From Anthoceros angustus (lineage: Eukaryota; Streptophyta; Anthocerotopsida; Anthocerotales; Anthocerotaceae): a stretch of 64,000 bases of DNA. The notes beneath the pieces are model-generated. The model was not told the origin of the DNA. It saw nothing but the letters and a program-made list of their open reading frames with translations, and ran no database searches. The DNA lies in contig MU008168.1 in the NCBI GenBank assembly GCA_010909165.1, positions 434,001 to 498,000 of the forward strand. The letters are read 5' to 3'. The position numbers and the translations under genes are program-made. Below are positions 34,291 to 47,545 of the stretch, one piece after another. How positions within the stretch are numbered: position 1 is the first letter of the stretch; each line of letters opens with the position of its first letter.

Positions 34291-34819
34291 AACCTTTCCT
34301 AGCCATGTGTGAACAAAAACCTCATACTCAATATCCATCTGTTATTCCATCCATTCGTTCGGAAATGCAGGACAAATTCACTATATATGCTTGGGTTGGG
34401 TGTATGGAGGAAGTGATTTGACAAAACCGCAAATTGCTACGAGCCACGGCCGTCCTTGGTCATGTAATCCCCCTTCCCTGAGCGCGGATGTTTTGTAGGC
34501 GGCTGAACCCACTTATTCGGCCACCGGTGCGAGCATGGCCCTGTCTGCTGAAGATCGACCCGCGTCCCCAAGCGTCGCGGGCCGCATTCTTGTCCACGGC
34601 CTCTGTCCGGTCCCTCGCACGAATACTTCAAACATAAACAACGCGTCTTCTAGAAGGCGCGTTTAAGCGACATGTCCTCATCTCCACCATCGCCCTTAAA
34701 CAATGCGGCCATCCGACGAGGTGCATCTTTGGAGGAGAGCACCGTGGCGCCCATCTCCGTCTTTCCGATGTAATGAATGTCGTGTTTCCGTACGCAGAAA
34801 GGCGGGCATTCTTATTAAT

Positions 34820-36860
34820 CCTAAGCGGGGTTTGAGGCGTTTGGGGCACGACTCACGAAATAATGAACCTCTGCGCTCTTGTCATGCGAAAGGCGTGAGG
34901 CGAGGAGGCGCTCCGTATCTTCCTGCGACGCCGGCCGGCGGTTCGCCATCGCGGACGCCGCCCCCTCGCCATCTCCCACCCTTGGTGGAAATCGCTGGGC
35001 CGTGACCAAGGCACACCATTTTTGTTTGGTGGACTCTGCACCAATCCAAGTGAAAACATGGCGAGGAGGCGGGCCGTCGCCGTGAATCTGCCGCGATGGC
35101 GGTGGCGACATTCTCGGAGATTGGGTGAACTCACGGCGAGGATGCAAATGTCTTCGATCAAATCCCCCGCGCCAAGGTCGGCCTCATCGCGTTTCCAAGC
35201 CTCCCTGCTAGAATTCACGGTCGCGAGGCAATCCGCAACCTCCGGTGTGCCGGACCGGCCAGTGCGGCGGACCCTTGGCAGTGTGCATTGCGATCGGCGG
35301 CGGTCTGGGCGCGGCGGCCGGGCGGTACCTTCCGGGCGGTGAGGTGGGGTGCACGTTCCCTCCGCGCCGGAACACCCAGCGGTGCGTGCGGCAATAAACA
35401 TCCCCTCACACAACGCAATCACCCGATTATGGTTCACGAGGCAGCGGGCGTCTGGCGGTCGCAGGCGGGTGCACATGAAGAAGCTCTCTATTACGGTTCC
35501 AGCAGAATCGCATTACGAGGCCATCCACTTAGGACCCGAGGCGGATGGGGAGGCGCTTTGTCGAGGATTGCTGCAGCGGGATGGTGGAGTTACGCATCTG
35601 CAGCCATGCCCGTGGAGGCGAGGTATAGCGGTTGAGTTTGAAGGGGCGGCCCTCGTGGACGGGTGGCGACCTCTTCCGCCTTCCGGCAATTTGGGCCTGG
35701 TTGCTTCATCAGCGCAACGAAGGTGCTAACCAGCGATTCGCCCTGCGATCCTCACAGATGACCCGCTCTGTTCCGCCCGGTAGCTTGCATCACAGGCGCT
35801 AACGTTTTGCAAGGTGCGCTTTTGTATGTCGGGATCACCTGTATCCCGAATAGCGCCGTTCATGGTCCGCAACTCAGAAAAGCGGGGTTTGAGGCGTTTG
35901 GGGGCACGACTCCACGAAATAATGAACCTCCGCTCTTGTCATGCGGTGCGAAGGCGGAGGCGGCGCTCGTATCTTCCTGCGGCATCGGCCGGTTGGTTCA
36001 TCATGACACTTCGCCCGCCATCTCCCACCCTTGGAAATCGCGGAGGCCGTGACCAAAACACCATCTTTTTTGGTGGACTCTGCACCAATCCAAGTGAAAA
36101 CATGGCGAGCGAGGCGGGCGCCGTCGCCGGTGAATGCGCGATGGCGGTGGCGACATTCTCGGAGATTGGGTGAACTCCGGCGAGGATGCAAATGTCTTCG
36201 ATCCCCCGCCAAGGTCGGCCTCGCCGCGTTTCCAAGCCTCTGCGCTGCTAGAATTCACGGTCGCGCGAGGCAATCCGCAAACCCCTCGGTGTGTGCGACA
36301 CCGGCCAGTGCGGCGGACCCTTGGCAGTGTGCATTGCGGATCGGCGGATCTGGGCGCGGCGGCCGGGCGGTACCTTCCGGGCGGTGAGGTGGGGTGCACG
36401 TTCCCTCCGCGCCGGGAACCGCAGCGGTGCGTGCGGCAATAACATCCCCTCACAACGGCAATCACCCGATTATGGTTCCGGGGAGGCGGCGAGAGGGCGC
36501 GTCGCGGTCGCGGTGCACATGAAGCTCTATTACGGTTCGCAGATTACGAGGCCATCCACTTAGGACCCGAGGCGGATGGGGAGGCGCTTTGTCGAGGATT
36601 GCTGCAGCAGCAGTGGTGGAGTTACGCATGCGCCATGCCCGTGGGGCGGTATGGTTAAGTTTGAACGGGGCCGTGGGCCGCACTCGTGGACGGGTGGCCC
36701 TCTTCCGCCTTCCCCAGCAATTTGGGCCCCTTGCTTCATCGAGCGCAACGGAAGTGCTTGCCCCAGATTCGCCCATTGCTCTCCAGATGACCCGCTCCTG
36801 TTCCCGCCGCTTGCATCACAGGCGCTAACGTTTTGCAAGTGCGCTTTTGTATATGCGGGA
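34820..36860. repeat. Tandem duplication, period about 1.03-1.06 kb
   Basis: GCGGGGTTTGAGGCGTTTGG at 34,826 and 35,884, GGACTCTGCACCAATCCAAG near 35,030 and 36,075, CATCCACTTAGGACCCGAGG near 35,522 and 36,554, and CATCACAGGCGCTAACGTTT near 35,789 and 36,815 define two copies. Each copy has private small deletions. No coding sequence was recognised. Confidence 0.88.
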
Positions 36861-39800
36861 TCACCATCCCGAGATAGCCGTTCATGGTCCGCTACCGAAA
36901 AGCGGTCTTGGAAGAGGCGTCGCGCGGAAGCGGAACAGCGGAGATAGCGTGCACACAAGTGGTGGACGGACGGGACTCGATCTCCCGGTCGGACCGAGAT
37001 CCGACTTGACCAAGTGGCTTCGGCGTCATCGCCCGCCTCGAGAACACCAGTACGCTGCGGTGGGGCCTTCGTAGTCATTGGCGATTCCGAGATGAAAGGG
37101 CGCGCCCTCCGGCTTCTGTGAAACGATGCCATTGAGCATCGGTCGGTGGGGAGCATGCATCCATCGCCAGGTCGATTCTTGGCCTTTGCGGCATGGCGAT
37201 GGCTGCTTCCGTCCTCACGGAGGCTGCGAAAGCGCCGACCATCTCCCATGCGCGGAAAAGCGGCGGCGTGAGGCCAAGATGTTTTCGACATCCTGCGGCG
37301 GCGCGAGAGAGTGCGAGGATGGGGAATCCGGACCAGCTGCGGTGTTGACCAAGTGCACTCGATTATGGAAGGCGGCGAGGACATCGGATGACACGGAGGG
37401 TTCTGCGGCGGTGGTGGCGTCCGGGGTTGGAGCTTTACGATGTCGGGGTAGAAGGCTTCATCGGCGATCGCGCCGCCCATGGCGAGGCTCTTGAAGGCTG
37501 GAAGGCGTGACCCGGCCCTCGATCTCGGGGCCATAGAGCTGAGGACTTCTTTGGAGACATGGGCCACAACCAACCTCCGCCACTCTGATGAGGAGGAGTT
37601 GCTGCGCTGCACGGCGATCCGAGAATGGAAGGCGTCACGGCGGGCGTAACGTTGTGAGGAGGCGTCGGCGGTTTACAGAAGTGGCGCAAGAGGCCCACGA
37701 TGCCGCCAACTCCGCTATCGTTCGCCCTCACAAATACCACTGGAGCCCATCCACGAGAGCGGCATCGCTGTAAGAGGCGGATTGTCTTGAAGGTAGGACC
37801 TCCTGCGCCTATTGCCATTCGACAATTGAAGTGCCCGGCTCTGGCCGGCCACTTTCCCACTTGCGGGTGTGGTGGGGTGGCAGCGAATCATGCGGGCCTA
37901 TCGACCTCTTCAAGCAACATTGTGATGGGAAGTCGTGTTCCCACGGTTCCATGTCCGATCGCAACCGGCATGGGGGTAGTTGGGCGGCAGTTGGAGGGGC
38001 CGACTACCGCTGCATCGGCGAGCATGGCGGCAGTGCAGCGAATCCCATGTTCATGAAGCTGCGTGTTTGAGGCGAGGACAACCCGGGGCTCGGGGACACC
38101 GCACCACATCAAAGAAGTCCACCTCGCGGATGGCGATTGTGTGTGAGTCGCGTGTGTGTGGAGTGTTCATCATAGCCTGCAGCCTTTCATTCTAACACGC
38201 GAGCCTCGACTCACGAGGCTCGGTTCTTTGGCTACCTCGTGTACATGGTCTTTGGCGGCCGGCGTGCAAGTGTCATGCCCCATGGACTGGCCATGCACCG
38301 CCCTTGGCGGCCGGATGGGCAGCGTGCGAAGGTGTGGCAAGATGCGCGGGCTCATCGTTCTTGAGGAAGGCCTTCAAGGCGGACATGAAAGCGTGCTACC
38401 GGAGGTGATGGGTGTGTTGTCTATCTTGAAGAAGGCCTCATGGGCAAGTGCGGACCGCGCATGCGGCCATCAAGGAGGCCGTTGCCCTCATCACGGTGGG
38501 ATCCGGAGTTTTTCGACATTTTGCACGCCTCCGGGACCGACTTGGCATGGAGGTGAGCATGGTCGAGAGGCTAGCAGGAGGTCTTGTTTAAAAGTGCTTG
38601 CATGTTGGGGGCTTGTGGGGACGGGTTCGGACTTGTGGTGCAGCTTGGGCCTTTCGGGCGGTGATGCCCATTGTGAACACGTTATCTTTGGAGGTGGTCG
38701 TTTCTTTTCTCCGGTGCTCAAGGATGTCTGAATAACTTCTGAGCAGGACCTTTGAGGCATGCACCCCAGTGAAGACCATGTTCGGTGACGGTCGTGGGTT
38801 GTCTTTGCGGACGGTAAACCTTCATTACGGACCGCGTGTTCTTTGGTGAGGCGCCAATTGTGGTGTTTGAAGTACCATTGATGACGGAGGACAGCTCCCC
38901 ACATGGCCTGGGACATTGCTCCTTCCATTGTATGACTCGAGGACACTATGTGCGCGAGGTCTTGCCATTTCTCACAACACGGTTTATGGCATGGCCTAGC
39001 GTAGATTGCCGAGCCGTTGTAGAGAGGTGGCCAAGTCGTTGTGTGATGTGTGATGTTCGATTGGGATTGTGGACTACATGTTTCGAAATGCCATCCCATT
39101 GGTAATTATTGATGAGCAAGTTGCGTGTTCATTGGCTGCGGTGTTCGCTTGTGAGTATGTGGGGCGAAGGAGGTAGCTTGTGCACACAAAGGAGGCGAAT
39201 TAATGCACCCGCTGCGGTCGAGAAGGACAACGTGGCGGCGCGTGCGGGAATCTTAAAGTGTGGCGGGAGGGCAATGACAGCGCCTCTGCGGTGCGAAAAA
39301 TCGCGATGCCGCCTTATTCAATTTCAAGCGGAAGGGAAGAGTCCATGCGCGCCCGTTGGAGGACACTCCATTCTCCGGGATCCGAGTTGTGGAAATCGTG
39401 GAGCCATGGCGGGTCGCCAGGCGAGAGCAAGACCACCGTTTCCCGCGCCGGAGGCGCGACAATCGAAACCACTGGGTGAAGGGACATTGGGAACTTCAAT
39501 CGCGGTCCGGTGCGATGGAAGACACATGAGGCGGGGCGTGAGCAGTGGGTTGGGGTTGGGGGTGGCAAAGGCTAAGGAAAGGGGATGGGGAAACGTCATT
39601 GAGCATGGAGCGAAGAAGGCGGCGGTGGCTCGATGCGGTTGTTTTGCGGATGGGGGCCACAGGCGGTAGCGGCGGATCCGTTGGGCGGAGCGAGCGAGGA
39701 CACGGAGGCGTGGGCGGCGATGGCGGCGGGGCGCGTTCGCGGTGAGACGGTAGAGGCGTCGACATCATCGCCGTCCATGCCGGTGTTCGCGAAACGCTTG

Positions 39801-41192
39801 CCGGGACGACATTCGAAGCGTCGCATAGCGGATGGGGCCGGGACATGGTGGCGCATGTCTTGAGGGTGGAGGAGACAAGGGCTGCGGGCTTGGACTCGTG
39901 GGTGGTTTTGAGTGCGTGCGGGATGGAACCATGCGGTGGAGGATGCTCCGGATGAGAGGTGGGCAATGCAGTTGTGGGCGGGGTTGCGGCACATGCACGA
40001 GGTATCTATTTCAGCACATGGACACATTTGAATTGCGGAGGCTGCGAAGAACAAGGAGCCTCCCGGCTGGCGGATTGGTGGGTTGGGGGTCCAACACGGA
40101 AGGAGAAGGGGATGCGGAAGGCGATGGAGTTGGCCGCGGCGTTCGGAAAGAGTCACAATGGTGGTGGGGTGAGGCGGATGCAAAGTCATCTTGTGCTTGG
40201 TGACGATGGTCGAGTGTGCGTGGGTGGGTTCGATCGCGGCGACCCGTGTACCATCACGACGGTGGTGGACCACGATGCACCTTTGGGCTAGCGGACGCCA
40301 TGCATCCCTGACAAGGACATGCGGAGACTGCAAAGGCGATGGGTGGGCTGGGTGGAGTGGGGATGTGACACTCTCGGTGCATCACGTATGGACTGACCCG
40401 ACAGTTCCAGCTTAGATGTGTGGGCGGCGGGACTACATGGGCATGTTGGCGATGGCATGCGGATCGGCGGGGCGAATGACAATTGCCCAGCGGGTCGGCG
40501 GGGGGTGCCGCCCGATTGCAGCAGTATCGGTTGCCGTTTCTCCTTGACAACGATTTATGTCTTGTCGTGGACAAAATGAGCTTCTTTGCCGAAGAGGAGG
40601 CTTTGCGGCTGCTCACGTCATCCTCGAAACCTTCGCGATTATATGGGAGCCAGAAATTCCAGTGTAGGGGTGCTTGCTACAAGAGTCTCGTGTTTCTCTT
40701 CAGCGTGCACACACCGTGGCCTATCAAGTAGAGTTGTGGGGTGGAAGGCGTAGGAATAATGGTGGGGTCGGGGTATTTGCTTTGAAACATTGTATCGTGG
40801 ATTTGTGGAAAAAGCAAAGCGGGGCATGAATGTCCTTAGGCATGGGGGCGATCCGGAAGCAACCCAAAATCGCCGAAGTGAATAAGGCACATAGCGTTCA
40901 TTTCATGAAACGGTATCGGTGGCGTGGCGGATGTCGACATCTGCGGAGATGAGAAACCACGCATTGTCGTTAGATGGAACAAGTGGCGTGCTCGGTCTTT
41001 GAACCGACAGCGGCTCCAAGTAGTGAATCCAGCCTCGGGAGACACAGCAGCGGCGGTATGGTGAATAGCCAATCGCGAAACACTGCGGCGATCATGGGGG
41101 CCGGCGAGCAGGCGGGGTTGGGTTAACCAGGCGATGGTGGATTGATGGTAGCGAGGTCGGTAGCGATGAGAAGCGAGCGGTGTCGAGGGAAG
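36861..41192. other. Interior of the insertion, no recognised gene
   Basis: Moderately G-rich, apparently single-copy DNA. Several frames of 100-250 codons are open on both strands, but none shows a recognisable domain, coherent codon bias or splice structure. It ends at the GAGGG target site of the gypsy element. Confidence 0.5.
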
Positions 41193-41197
41193 GAGGG
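41193..41197. repeat. Left 5 bp target-site duplication of the gypsy element (GAGGG)
   Basis: GAGGG immediately precedes the LTR start TGTGGAATGG and recurs at 57663-57667, directly after the other LTR. Confidence 0.8.
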
Positions 41198-44100
41198 TGT
41201 GGAATGGGTTTTGCATCGAAGGCCAAAGAGGCCACATTACCCTCTATGTCGTTATAGTCCTAGGATTCGATCCCAAGGGAATGGTGTTGTGTCAAGGTGT
41301 GCTAAATCTATGGATTCTAGACACCTTGTCCCTACCTCACCTTCTCCGGCTACCTTGCCCAAACCCAAGTGGTGGACTCGGCCACCGCGGTGGCGGTTCC
41401 AACATGGCGGGCCCCCCTGCAAGCCTTCCGAGTCTATTAAATCCGACTTCTCTAACACGGACCTAGGCTATCGGACACCTATACGCCTCCTTGCCTTACA
41501 GGAATTTACTGCGATCCTACCACCACTCCCCCTCTGCGTTTCCGATTTTCCCTCGCACTCTCACAATCCCTCGGTAGCGCACACTACCCCTCAGGAACCT
41601 TTCCCTTCCCAATGAACTCTCTCCCTCGTCTCACGGGCCACACGGACCCCTTTCCCTTGGGCCACAGACCTTCCTTGGGCCACCAGACCCCTCCCTCATG
41701 GAATGAACACACAGTGGCAGCGGTTGGAAAGAGGATCGGGAAGAAACCCGATTGGTGCTTGGGCGATTCGCCTTCCGATTCCTCGGCCGTCCGGCTCCTA
41801 CCTCTTTTTGTGGCCTTCCGTTACCCGCGTGGAGCTTGGCCACTCCGCTCTCGACCATCCGAGATCTTCCGGCCTTCTTGTGACGGAAGGCGGTCGCGCT
41901 TGTTTGATCTTGACGGGCGTCTCCAATCAACCCCACTCGGCGGTTCGATACGGAAGTTCACACGAAATAAATCTTGAGAGACACCCGGAGGGTCTCTTAT
42001 ACATCCGGCTGGTCCAACACTCACTTCTCTTTAGTGTCTAAAATTGTAGCTCCTACCACGGCGCCCTTACCAATCTAAGCAACAACGGCTCTACGGTGAT
42101 GGAACTCCCTATCCTCTCGCACGAAAAAACCCGGTCCTAGGCTATCGCGACTCTCCTAAAATCAGTGGCCTGCCTCGCCCCGCCTCGCTCTCGCTCTTGG
42201 GGATCAACCTCCACCTCTCGCCTTCCAGGGACGTGGCGATATGCAGGCTGTCCTCGCCTCCATCCATCACGGATCCTTCATACCATCGTGGACAATCACG
42301 GGCCTTTCTTTGACAATTCTCGAGGATACATCCCTCCATCTGCGACACTCACCGTGGTGACTTCCCCACCTCGGTTCCCGTTCCACGGCGGTGGCTGGTT
42401 TAGCCACCGTGGTGGTTACTCCCCACGGTGGTTGTTTGACTCCTGCGGTGGTTGCTGCCTTTCTTGGTTTGGCCACCTCTCTCTTGACTCGGCCCTAGCG
42501 TCTCTTTCCGCTTGTACCTCTCACTTGACTTCTTGAATTTCTCCAAGGCGCCATCGCTTCCACTGCTCTGGACTCGCGAGACCTCATCCAAGCTCTTCAA
42601 TTGTAGCATCGCCCCTTGACTGATTTACTAAAGCTTCTGCTTGAGTGGACATGTGCCTTGCTCCCTGCCTTGCATAAGGCGCCGCACTCCGTCTGCGCTC
42701 CTCGGCCTTGCTCTCGCCTTCGGGCTTCCAACTTCTCCTTGAGCAACTTCTCCTGTTGGCCTTGCACACTCGGCCAGTGAGAGCCATGGGCTTGATCGAG
42801 GAGATCCGCTGCGTCGTGCCATGGCGAAGTCAAACCACCAAATCCCAAATTGGGCTGTCCCTTGCCCATCCGCCTCCACAACAATTCTCGTGTCTGACGG
42901 TGTCTCCTATCCCCACCTCGGTAGGACGGTTCGGTGAAATGTCGCCAAAAATGTCCGGAGCTCGTTGCGGTCTCGGCGTGTTAACCCCTCCTCTCCTAGG
43001 GGTTGATGCGCCCGCCTCTTCCCCGCTTCATTCTCCCCTAGCGGCGGTCATCCCACAGGAGGAGCAACTTACCATTTCCCTTTACTTTCTCCTCCTTTAC
43101 AGCGTTCTGCTGCCGTCTTGACACTGGTGACCACAGGTGTGTGTGGGTTCCTCCTCTGCTGTGCCTCCCCCCGCCCGATCCCGTTCGACCGTTGCGCCCT
43201 TCGCTTCTTACCCTTGGAAACTTCCCCACCCTCTTAGAACCTTCGAGCGCACTCCCAAGCTGGAATCCTTGCGAATCCTCCTTCAATTCCTCCTCTTCTA
43301 CCTTGAGTTCACGGCCGGCTTCCAACCATGCGGGACACGACTTCAACTCGTTAAACACGGAATGCGCAAATACATGAATCGAAAAGGCGAAATCAAGGAG
43401 GGCCGAGGGAAGAAGAGTAAATTCGCCTTCTCCTCAGGCTCTTTCGAAAATCATCCTCCCCAATCAATTTGTGTACCCTTGACCACCTCGTGAAGAAAAA
43501 CCAAGAAGTGATCCGCCATATGATCCGACTTCCGGTTACAGGAAACACAAAATCCATTTGGCCAATCCCACCATGCGAGCGAGGACATGAGCATCCTCAT
43601 CCGGACGCCGTACTGTCGCCCCCGATCTGAGGTCCTTACCCTCTCCTCCGTGGACAATCCACAGGCGGTGCTGTTGATTCTCGGGATCATCCCTCCATCT
43701 GCGACACTCCCAGGTGACTTCCCCACCTCGGTTCCCGTTCCACGGCGGTGGCTGGTTTAGCCACCGTGGTGGTTCTTCGGTGGTTGTTTGGCTCCTGCGG
43801 TGGGCATTGCTCGGCCTTTCTTGGTTTGGCCACCTCTCTCTTGACTCGGCCTAACCCGTCTCTTTCCGCTTGTACCTCTCCATGACTTCTTGAATTTCTC
43901 CAAGGCGCCATCGCTTCCACTGCTCTGGACTCATGAGACCTCATCTTGAAGCTCTTCAATTGTAGCATCGCCCCTTGACTGATTTACTAAAGCTTCTGAG
44001 TGGACATGTGCCTTGCTCCATGCCTTGCATAAGGCCGCCGCACTCCGTCTGCGCTCCTCGGCCTTGCTCTCGCCTTCGGGCTTCCAACTTCTCCTTGAGC

Positions 44101-45912
44101 AACTTCTCCTGGCCTTGCACACTCGGCCAGTGAGAGCCATGGGCTTGATCGAGGAGATCCGCTGCGTCGTGCCATGGCAGTCAAACCAAATCCCAAATTG
44201 GGCTGTCCCTTGCCCATCCGCCTCCACAACAATTCTCGTGTCGGTGTCTCCTATCCCCACCTCGGTAGGACGGTTCGGTGAAATGTCGCCAAAAATGTCC
44301 GGAGCTCCGTTGCGGTCTCGGCTGAAGTTAACCCCTCCTCCTAGGGGTTGATGCGCCCGCCTCTTCCCCGCTTCATTCTCCCCTAGCGGCGTTCATCCCC
44401 TGCACACAGGAGGAGCAACTTACCATTTCCCTTTACTTTCTCCTCCTTTACCGCGTTCTGCTGTAGTCTTGACTGGTGACCACAGGTGTGTGGGTTCCTC
44501 CTCTGCTGTCCTCCCTTCTTCGCCCGATCGTTAGTTGCGCCGCTTCTTACCCTTGGAAACTTCCCCACCCTCTTAGAACCTTCGAGCGCACTCCCAAGCT
44601 GGAATCCTTGCGAATCCTCCTTCAATTCCTCCTCTTCTACCTTGAGTTCACGGCCGGCTTCCAACCATGCGGGCGGACCACGACTTCAACTCGTTAAACA
44701 CCGGAATGCCAAATACATGAATCGAAAAGGCGAAATCAAGGAGGGCCGAGGGAAGAAGAGTAAATTCGCCTTCTCCTCAGGCTCTTTCGAAAATCATCCT
44801 CCCCAATCAATTTGTGTACCCTTGACCACCTCGTGAAGAAAAACCAAGAAGTGATCCGCCATATGATCCGACTTAGGTTACAGGAAACACAAAATCCATT
44901 TGGCCAATCCCACCATGCGAACGAGTTGGCGAGTCACCCGACCATTGTTCACTCTCACTTCCCGAGGCTTCATGAGCGGCCTGCCTTTCAAGGTCTTCTT
45001 TTTGGGGTCAATCACCAAGCTCCCATCCTCGATGCTTCTCGCCCTTCTTTGCTCGAAAAGGGCCAAATCCAGATTCTGCGGCCTTTTCCTCGCGTCACCC
45101 TCTTGCGACTTGGTCCTTAATTGCGGGCGCACTCTTGCACCAATGCGGTCGTAGCACCATTTCTTCTCCATGAACTTGAGACCCGGCTCACGCACGGCTC
45201 TCACTTTCCGATGGTCCATGTTGGGCCCCTGCGTGAGTGAGATTTGCCGCGGCTCGGGCGCCATCTCCTTCTCGTTGTCTCCCAAAACAAAACCTCGACT
45301 ACCCTGCGGATCACGGTCGAGAGAAAAAAAATCGAGCCGCCCTCGCTCCTTCCACGCCTCCTCGCGAACTTGCGGCGATTTCTCTCCTCCGCCGCCCGCT
45401 GCCTGTCACGATCGTCGCGCCTTCCTCCTGCAGTGAGGCGGTGATTTGGCGCTGGCGTCGTGTGCAGCGCCCCTCTTCTGCGGCTCGCTCATTGCCCCTC
45501 ACGGAAAGTCGCGACCTCGCGGTCTTGGGTGTGCCCTTCTCCCGATTCGCTCCGGGTGTGGTCCGCTCCGCCACTAGGGTTGTAAATTCCCCACAGTGCA
45601 TGCGTCCGTTTCTCGGCCACCGTGGTGGAACTAGCCACCACCCACTTGACTACACTGTGGCATATTGTGAGCATCCCTAGCATATATAGACACCTTTTAT
45701 TCTAAAATTCCCAATACCCAAGGACTCTATTTCTACCCCACCTCGGGGTCAAACCTAAGGTCGAAAAATTATTATTATCTCCAAGGGCCAAGGACCATTC
45801 CGTATAAAAGACGACTCGGGATTCTCAAAGCACTGCTATTCTAACACCCAAAACAAAAAAATCGTTCACACGACACTTGAGAGCGGGGTTAGTGCACATG
45901 TGGTCTTCCACA
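41198..45912 (-). repeat. 3' LTR of the gypsy element (4.7 kb, with an internal duplication)
   Basis: It matches the right LTR along its length but is about 1.46 kb longer. Most of the excess is a tandem duplication in which about 42,330-43,690 is repeated at 43,690-45,050. The shared landmarks CATCCCTCCATCTGCGACACT and GCGTTCTGCTG lie about 1.36 kb apart. Confidence 0.9.
42330..45050. repeat. Tandem duplication inside the left LTR, period about 1.36 kb
   Basis: Landmarks TCCCTCCATCTGCGACACTC (42,329; 43,690), GAGAGCCATGGGCTTGATCG (42,779; 44,132), GGAATCCTTGCGAATCCTCC (43,262; 44,600) and CCAATCCCACCATGCGA (43,561; 44,902) occur twice. The right LTR has only one copy. Confidence 0.9.
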
Positions 45913-45927
45913 TACTCCCTTCTCATT
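45913..45927 (-). promoter_or_regulatory. Polypurine tract
   Basis: Read on the minus strand, AATGAGAAGGGAGTA abuts the 3' LTR start TGTGGAAGACC. This is where plus-strand priming occurs in LTR retrotransposons. Confidence 0.7.
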
Positions 45928-47010
45928 TGTTGGCGTCCTCGCCAACTTATTGGTAATATTTCTTGACCCGCCAACCGTTGTGGCGTTGGCAAGGGTGAGC
46001 CACTAAAATCTTGGAGTTGAATTGATCCGTTGTCGAAAACTTCGAAAACTACGAAGGGCCCCATCCATCGAGATGTAATTTACGGAAAGTGCATGTATCG
46101 GTTATCGTATAGTAAAGCGGATCCCGGGAACAACGTATTCTTGGCGCTTCAATCTCTTGTCGTGCCACTCCTTCCTCCTGTCTTTGGACATCCGCATAAC
46201 TTGGAGGCTTGTTCTGTCCTCCGTGTCGTCTGAAACCCACCAACCTTTCCAATGACTTTCCTCCAGCATTCGACTTGGTTCCTGTATTCTCGGTGGAACT
46301 TGAATTCTATTGGCATGACGAATGCCGTAAGTGAATGTCTGAGGTTTCTGCGTTGTCACTTTTCCATGATCCAATGCATACGGTCTTGAATCGATTTCAT
46401 ATCGATCATACGCATAGGCGGTGAGTTTGGTTAGGATCTTGCACAACAAGCCATTTGCCTTTTCCGTGACCCATTGGCTTTTGGGTTATAAAGGCGTGGA
46501 CTTCACGTGGCGGCGTTGAAGTGGTTGGTCATGTTGGAATTACGATTGTGAAATGTGTTCCTCTCAGCCCTCAATGCAGCCATATCGGTGATGATTTGCT
46601 CGAGCAGAATCGCCGACGTGCGAATCTACTGCGGTGCATGCTTCTACCATCCAGCGTCTGATGTCTGTGGCCACGGGATGTATTGGTTTTGGCGAGCCTT
46701 GGTTTTTGGATAGGACCGACAAAATCGATTCCCCATTTCTCGAATGGTGCGGTGCAAGTATGGGGACAAGGGGCCATTGGGTTGTTCTGTTGGCTTGCCG
46801 ACCCTTTGGCAAGCGTCGCGGCTTCACGAACTCCAGGCATCCTTGTACATTGTAGGCCACCAATAGCCCGACCTCAAAATTTTCTGCATGTGACATGCGG
46901 CATAATGACCTCCGCCTCTTCTTCGTGTAAGAGCTCGGGACTCCGCTCACACGCAGTGCGTACCCATAACGCTCCGTCGGGATGACTCGGTATAAATTCA
47001 TATTGTGCCG
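45928..47010 (-). pseudogene. Integrase remnant of the gypsy element
   Basis: The catalytic-core opening PFEKWGIDFVGPIQ lies within 46571-46840. An upstream frame resembles the zinc-binding region (GCLEFVKPRRLPKG). Near the 3' end GPFVVFEVFDNGSIQLQDFS (within 45825-46064) is the C-terminal tail typical of gypsy integrases. The segments fall in different reading frames. Confidence 0.8.
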
Positions 47011-47269
47011 TGTGATAGTGGAGTAGTGGACAACGCTTTGAATCGTGTCTTGGATAGGATGTGGAGGAATTTGGCCTGCCAAGATAATATATCTCGATAT
47101 GTTGGTCTTAAAACCCTCCCTTCTCAATCGATCTTGGCTCCTCCTTCCTTGGGCTTCACTGGTTGGTTTGCAACTCCTATGACAGTGTCTCATCGGAAAG
47201 TCGTCTTCACGGTGGTTTTCCACCTTTCCTGTTTTCAATCGAGATATGAAGTCGGCATTGATATGCTTC

Positions 47270-47545
47270 CTACCCTCTCTCGTTTCCCTTTGTGAAGGTA
47301 AACTCACGGCAAGATCCAGCTGCGTCCGAAAGGTCGGGTTTATTCACAAGGTGTTTCAAGGCAAAGTGGTCAACATGGAACACAAATTCATACGAGAGGA
47401 GGTAGTATCGAATTTCGACCGAGTAAACCATTCCCGATTGCTTGGCGCTCCGTGGTGGTATACTTTCTCCGCGTCCGTTAGTTGTCTCGGCATAGTAGAT
47501 CGGAAAATCCTTCTTCTTCTCATCCCGCTGGGGACCCAATTGCAA
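47270..47545 (-). pseudogene. RNase H remnant of the gypsy element
   Basis: KKDFPIYYAETT, then MVYSVE, then YEFVFHVDHFALKHLVNKP matches the RNase H region that follows reverse transcriptase in Ty3/gypsy elements. The reading frame is interrupted on both sides. Confidence 0.85.
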
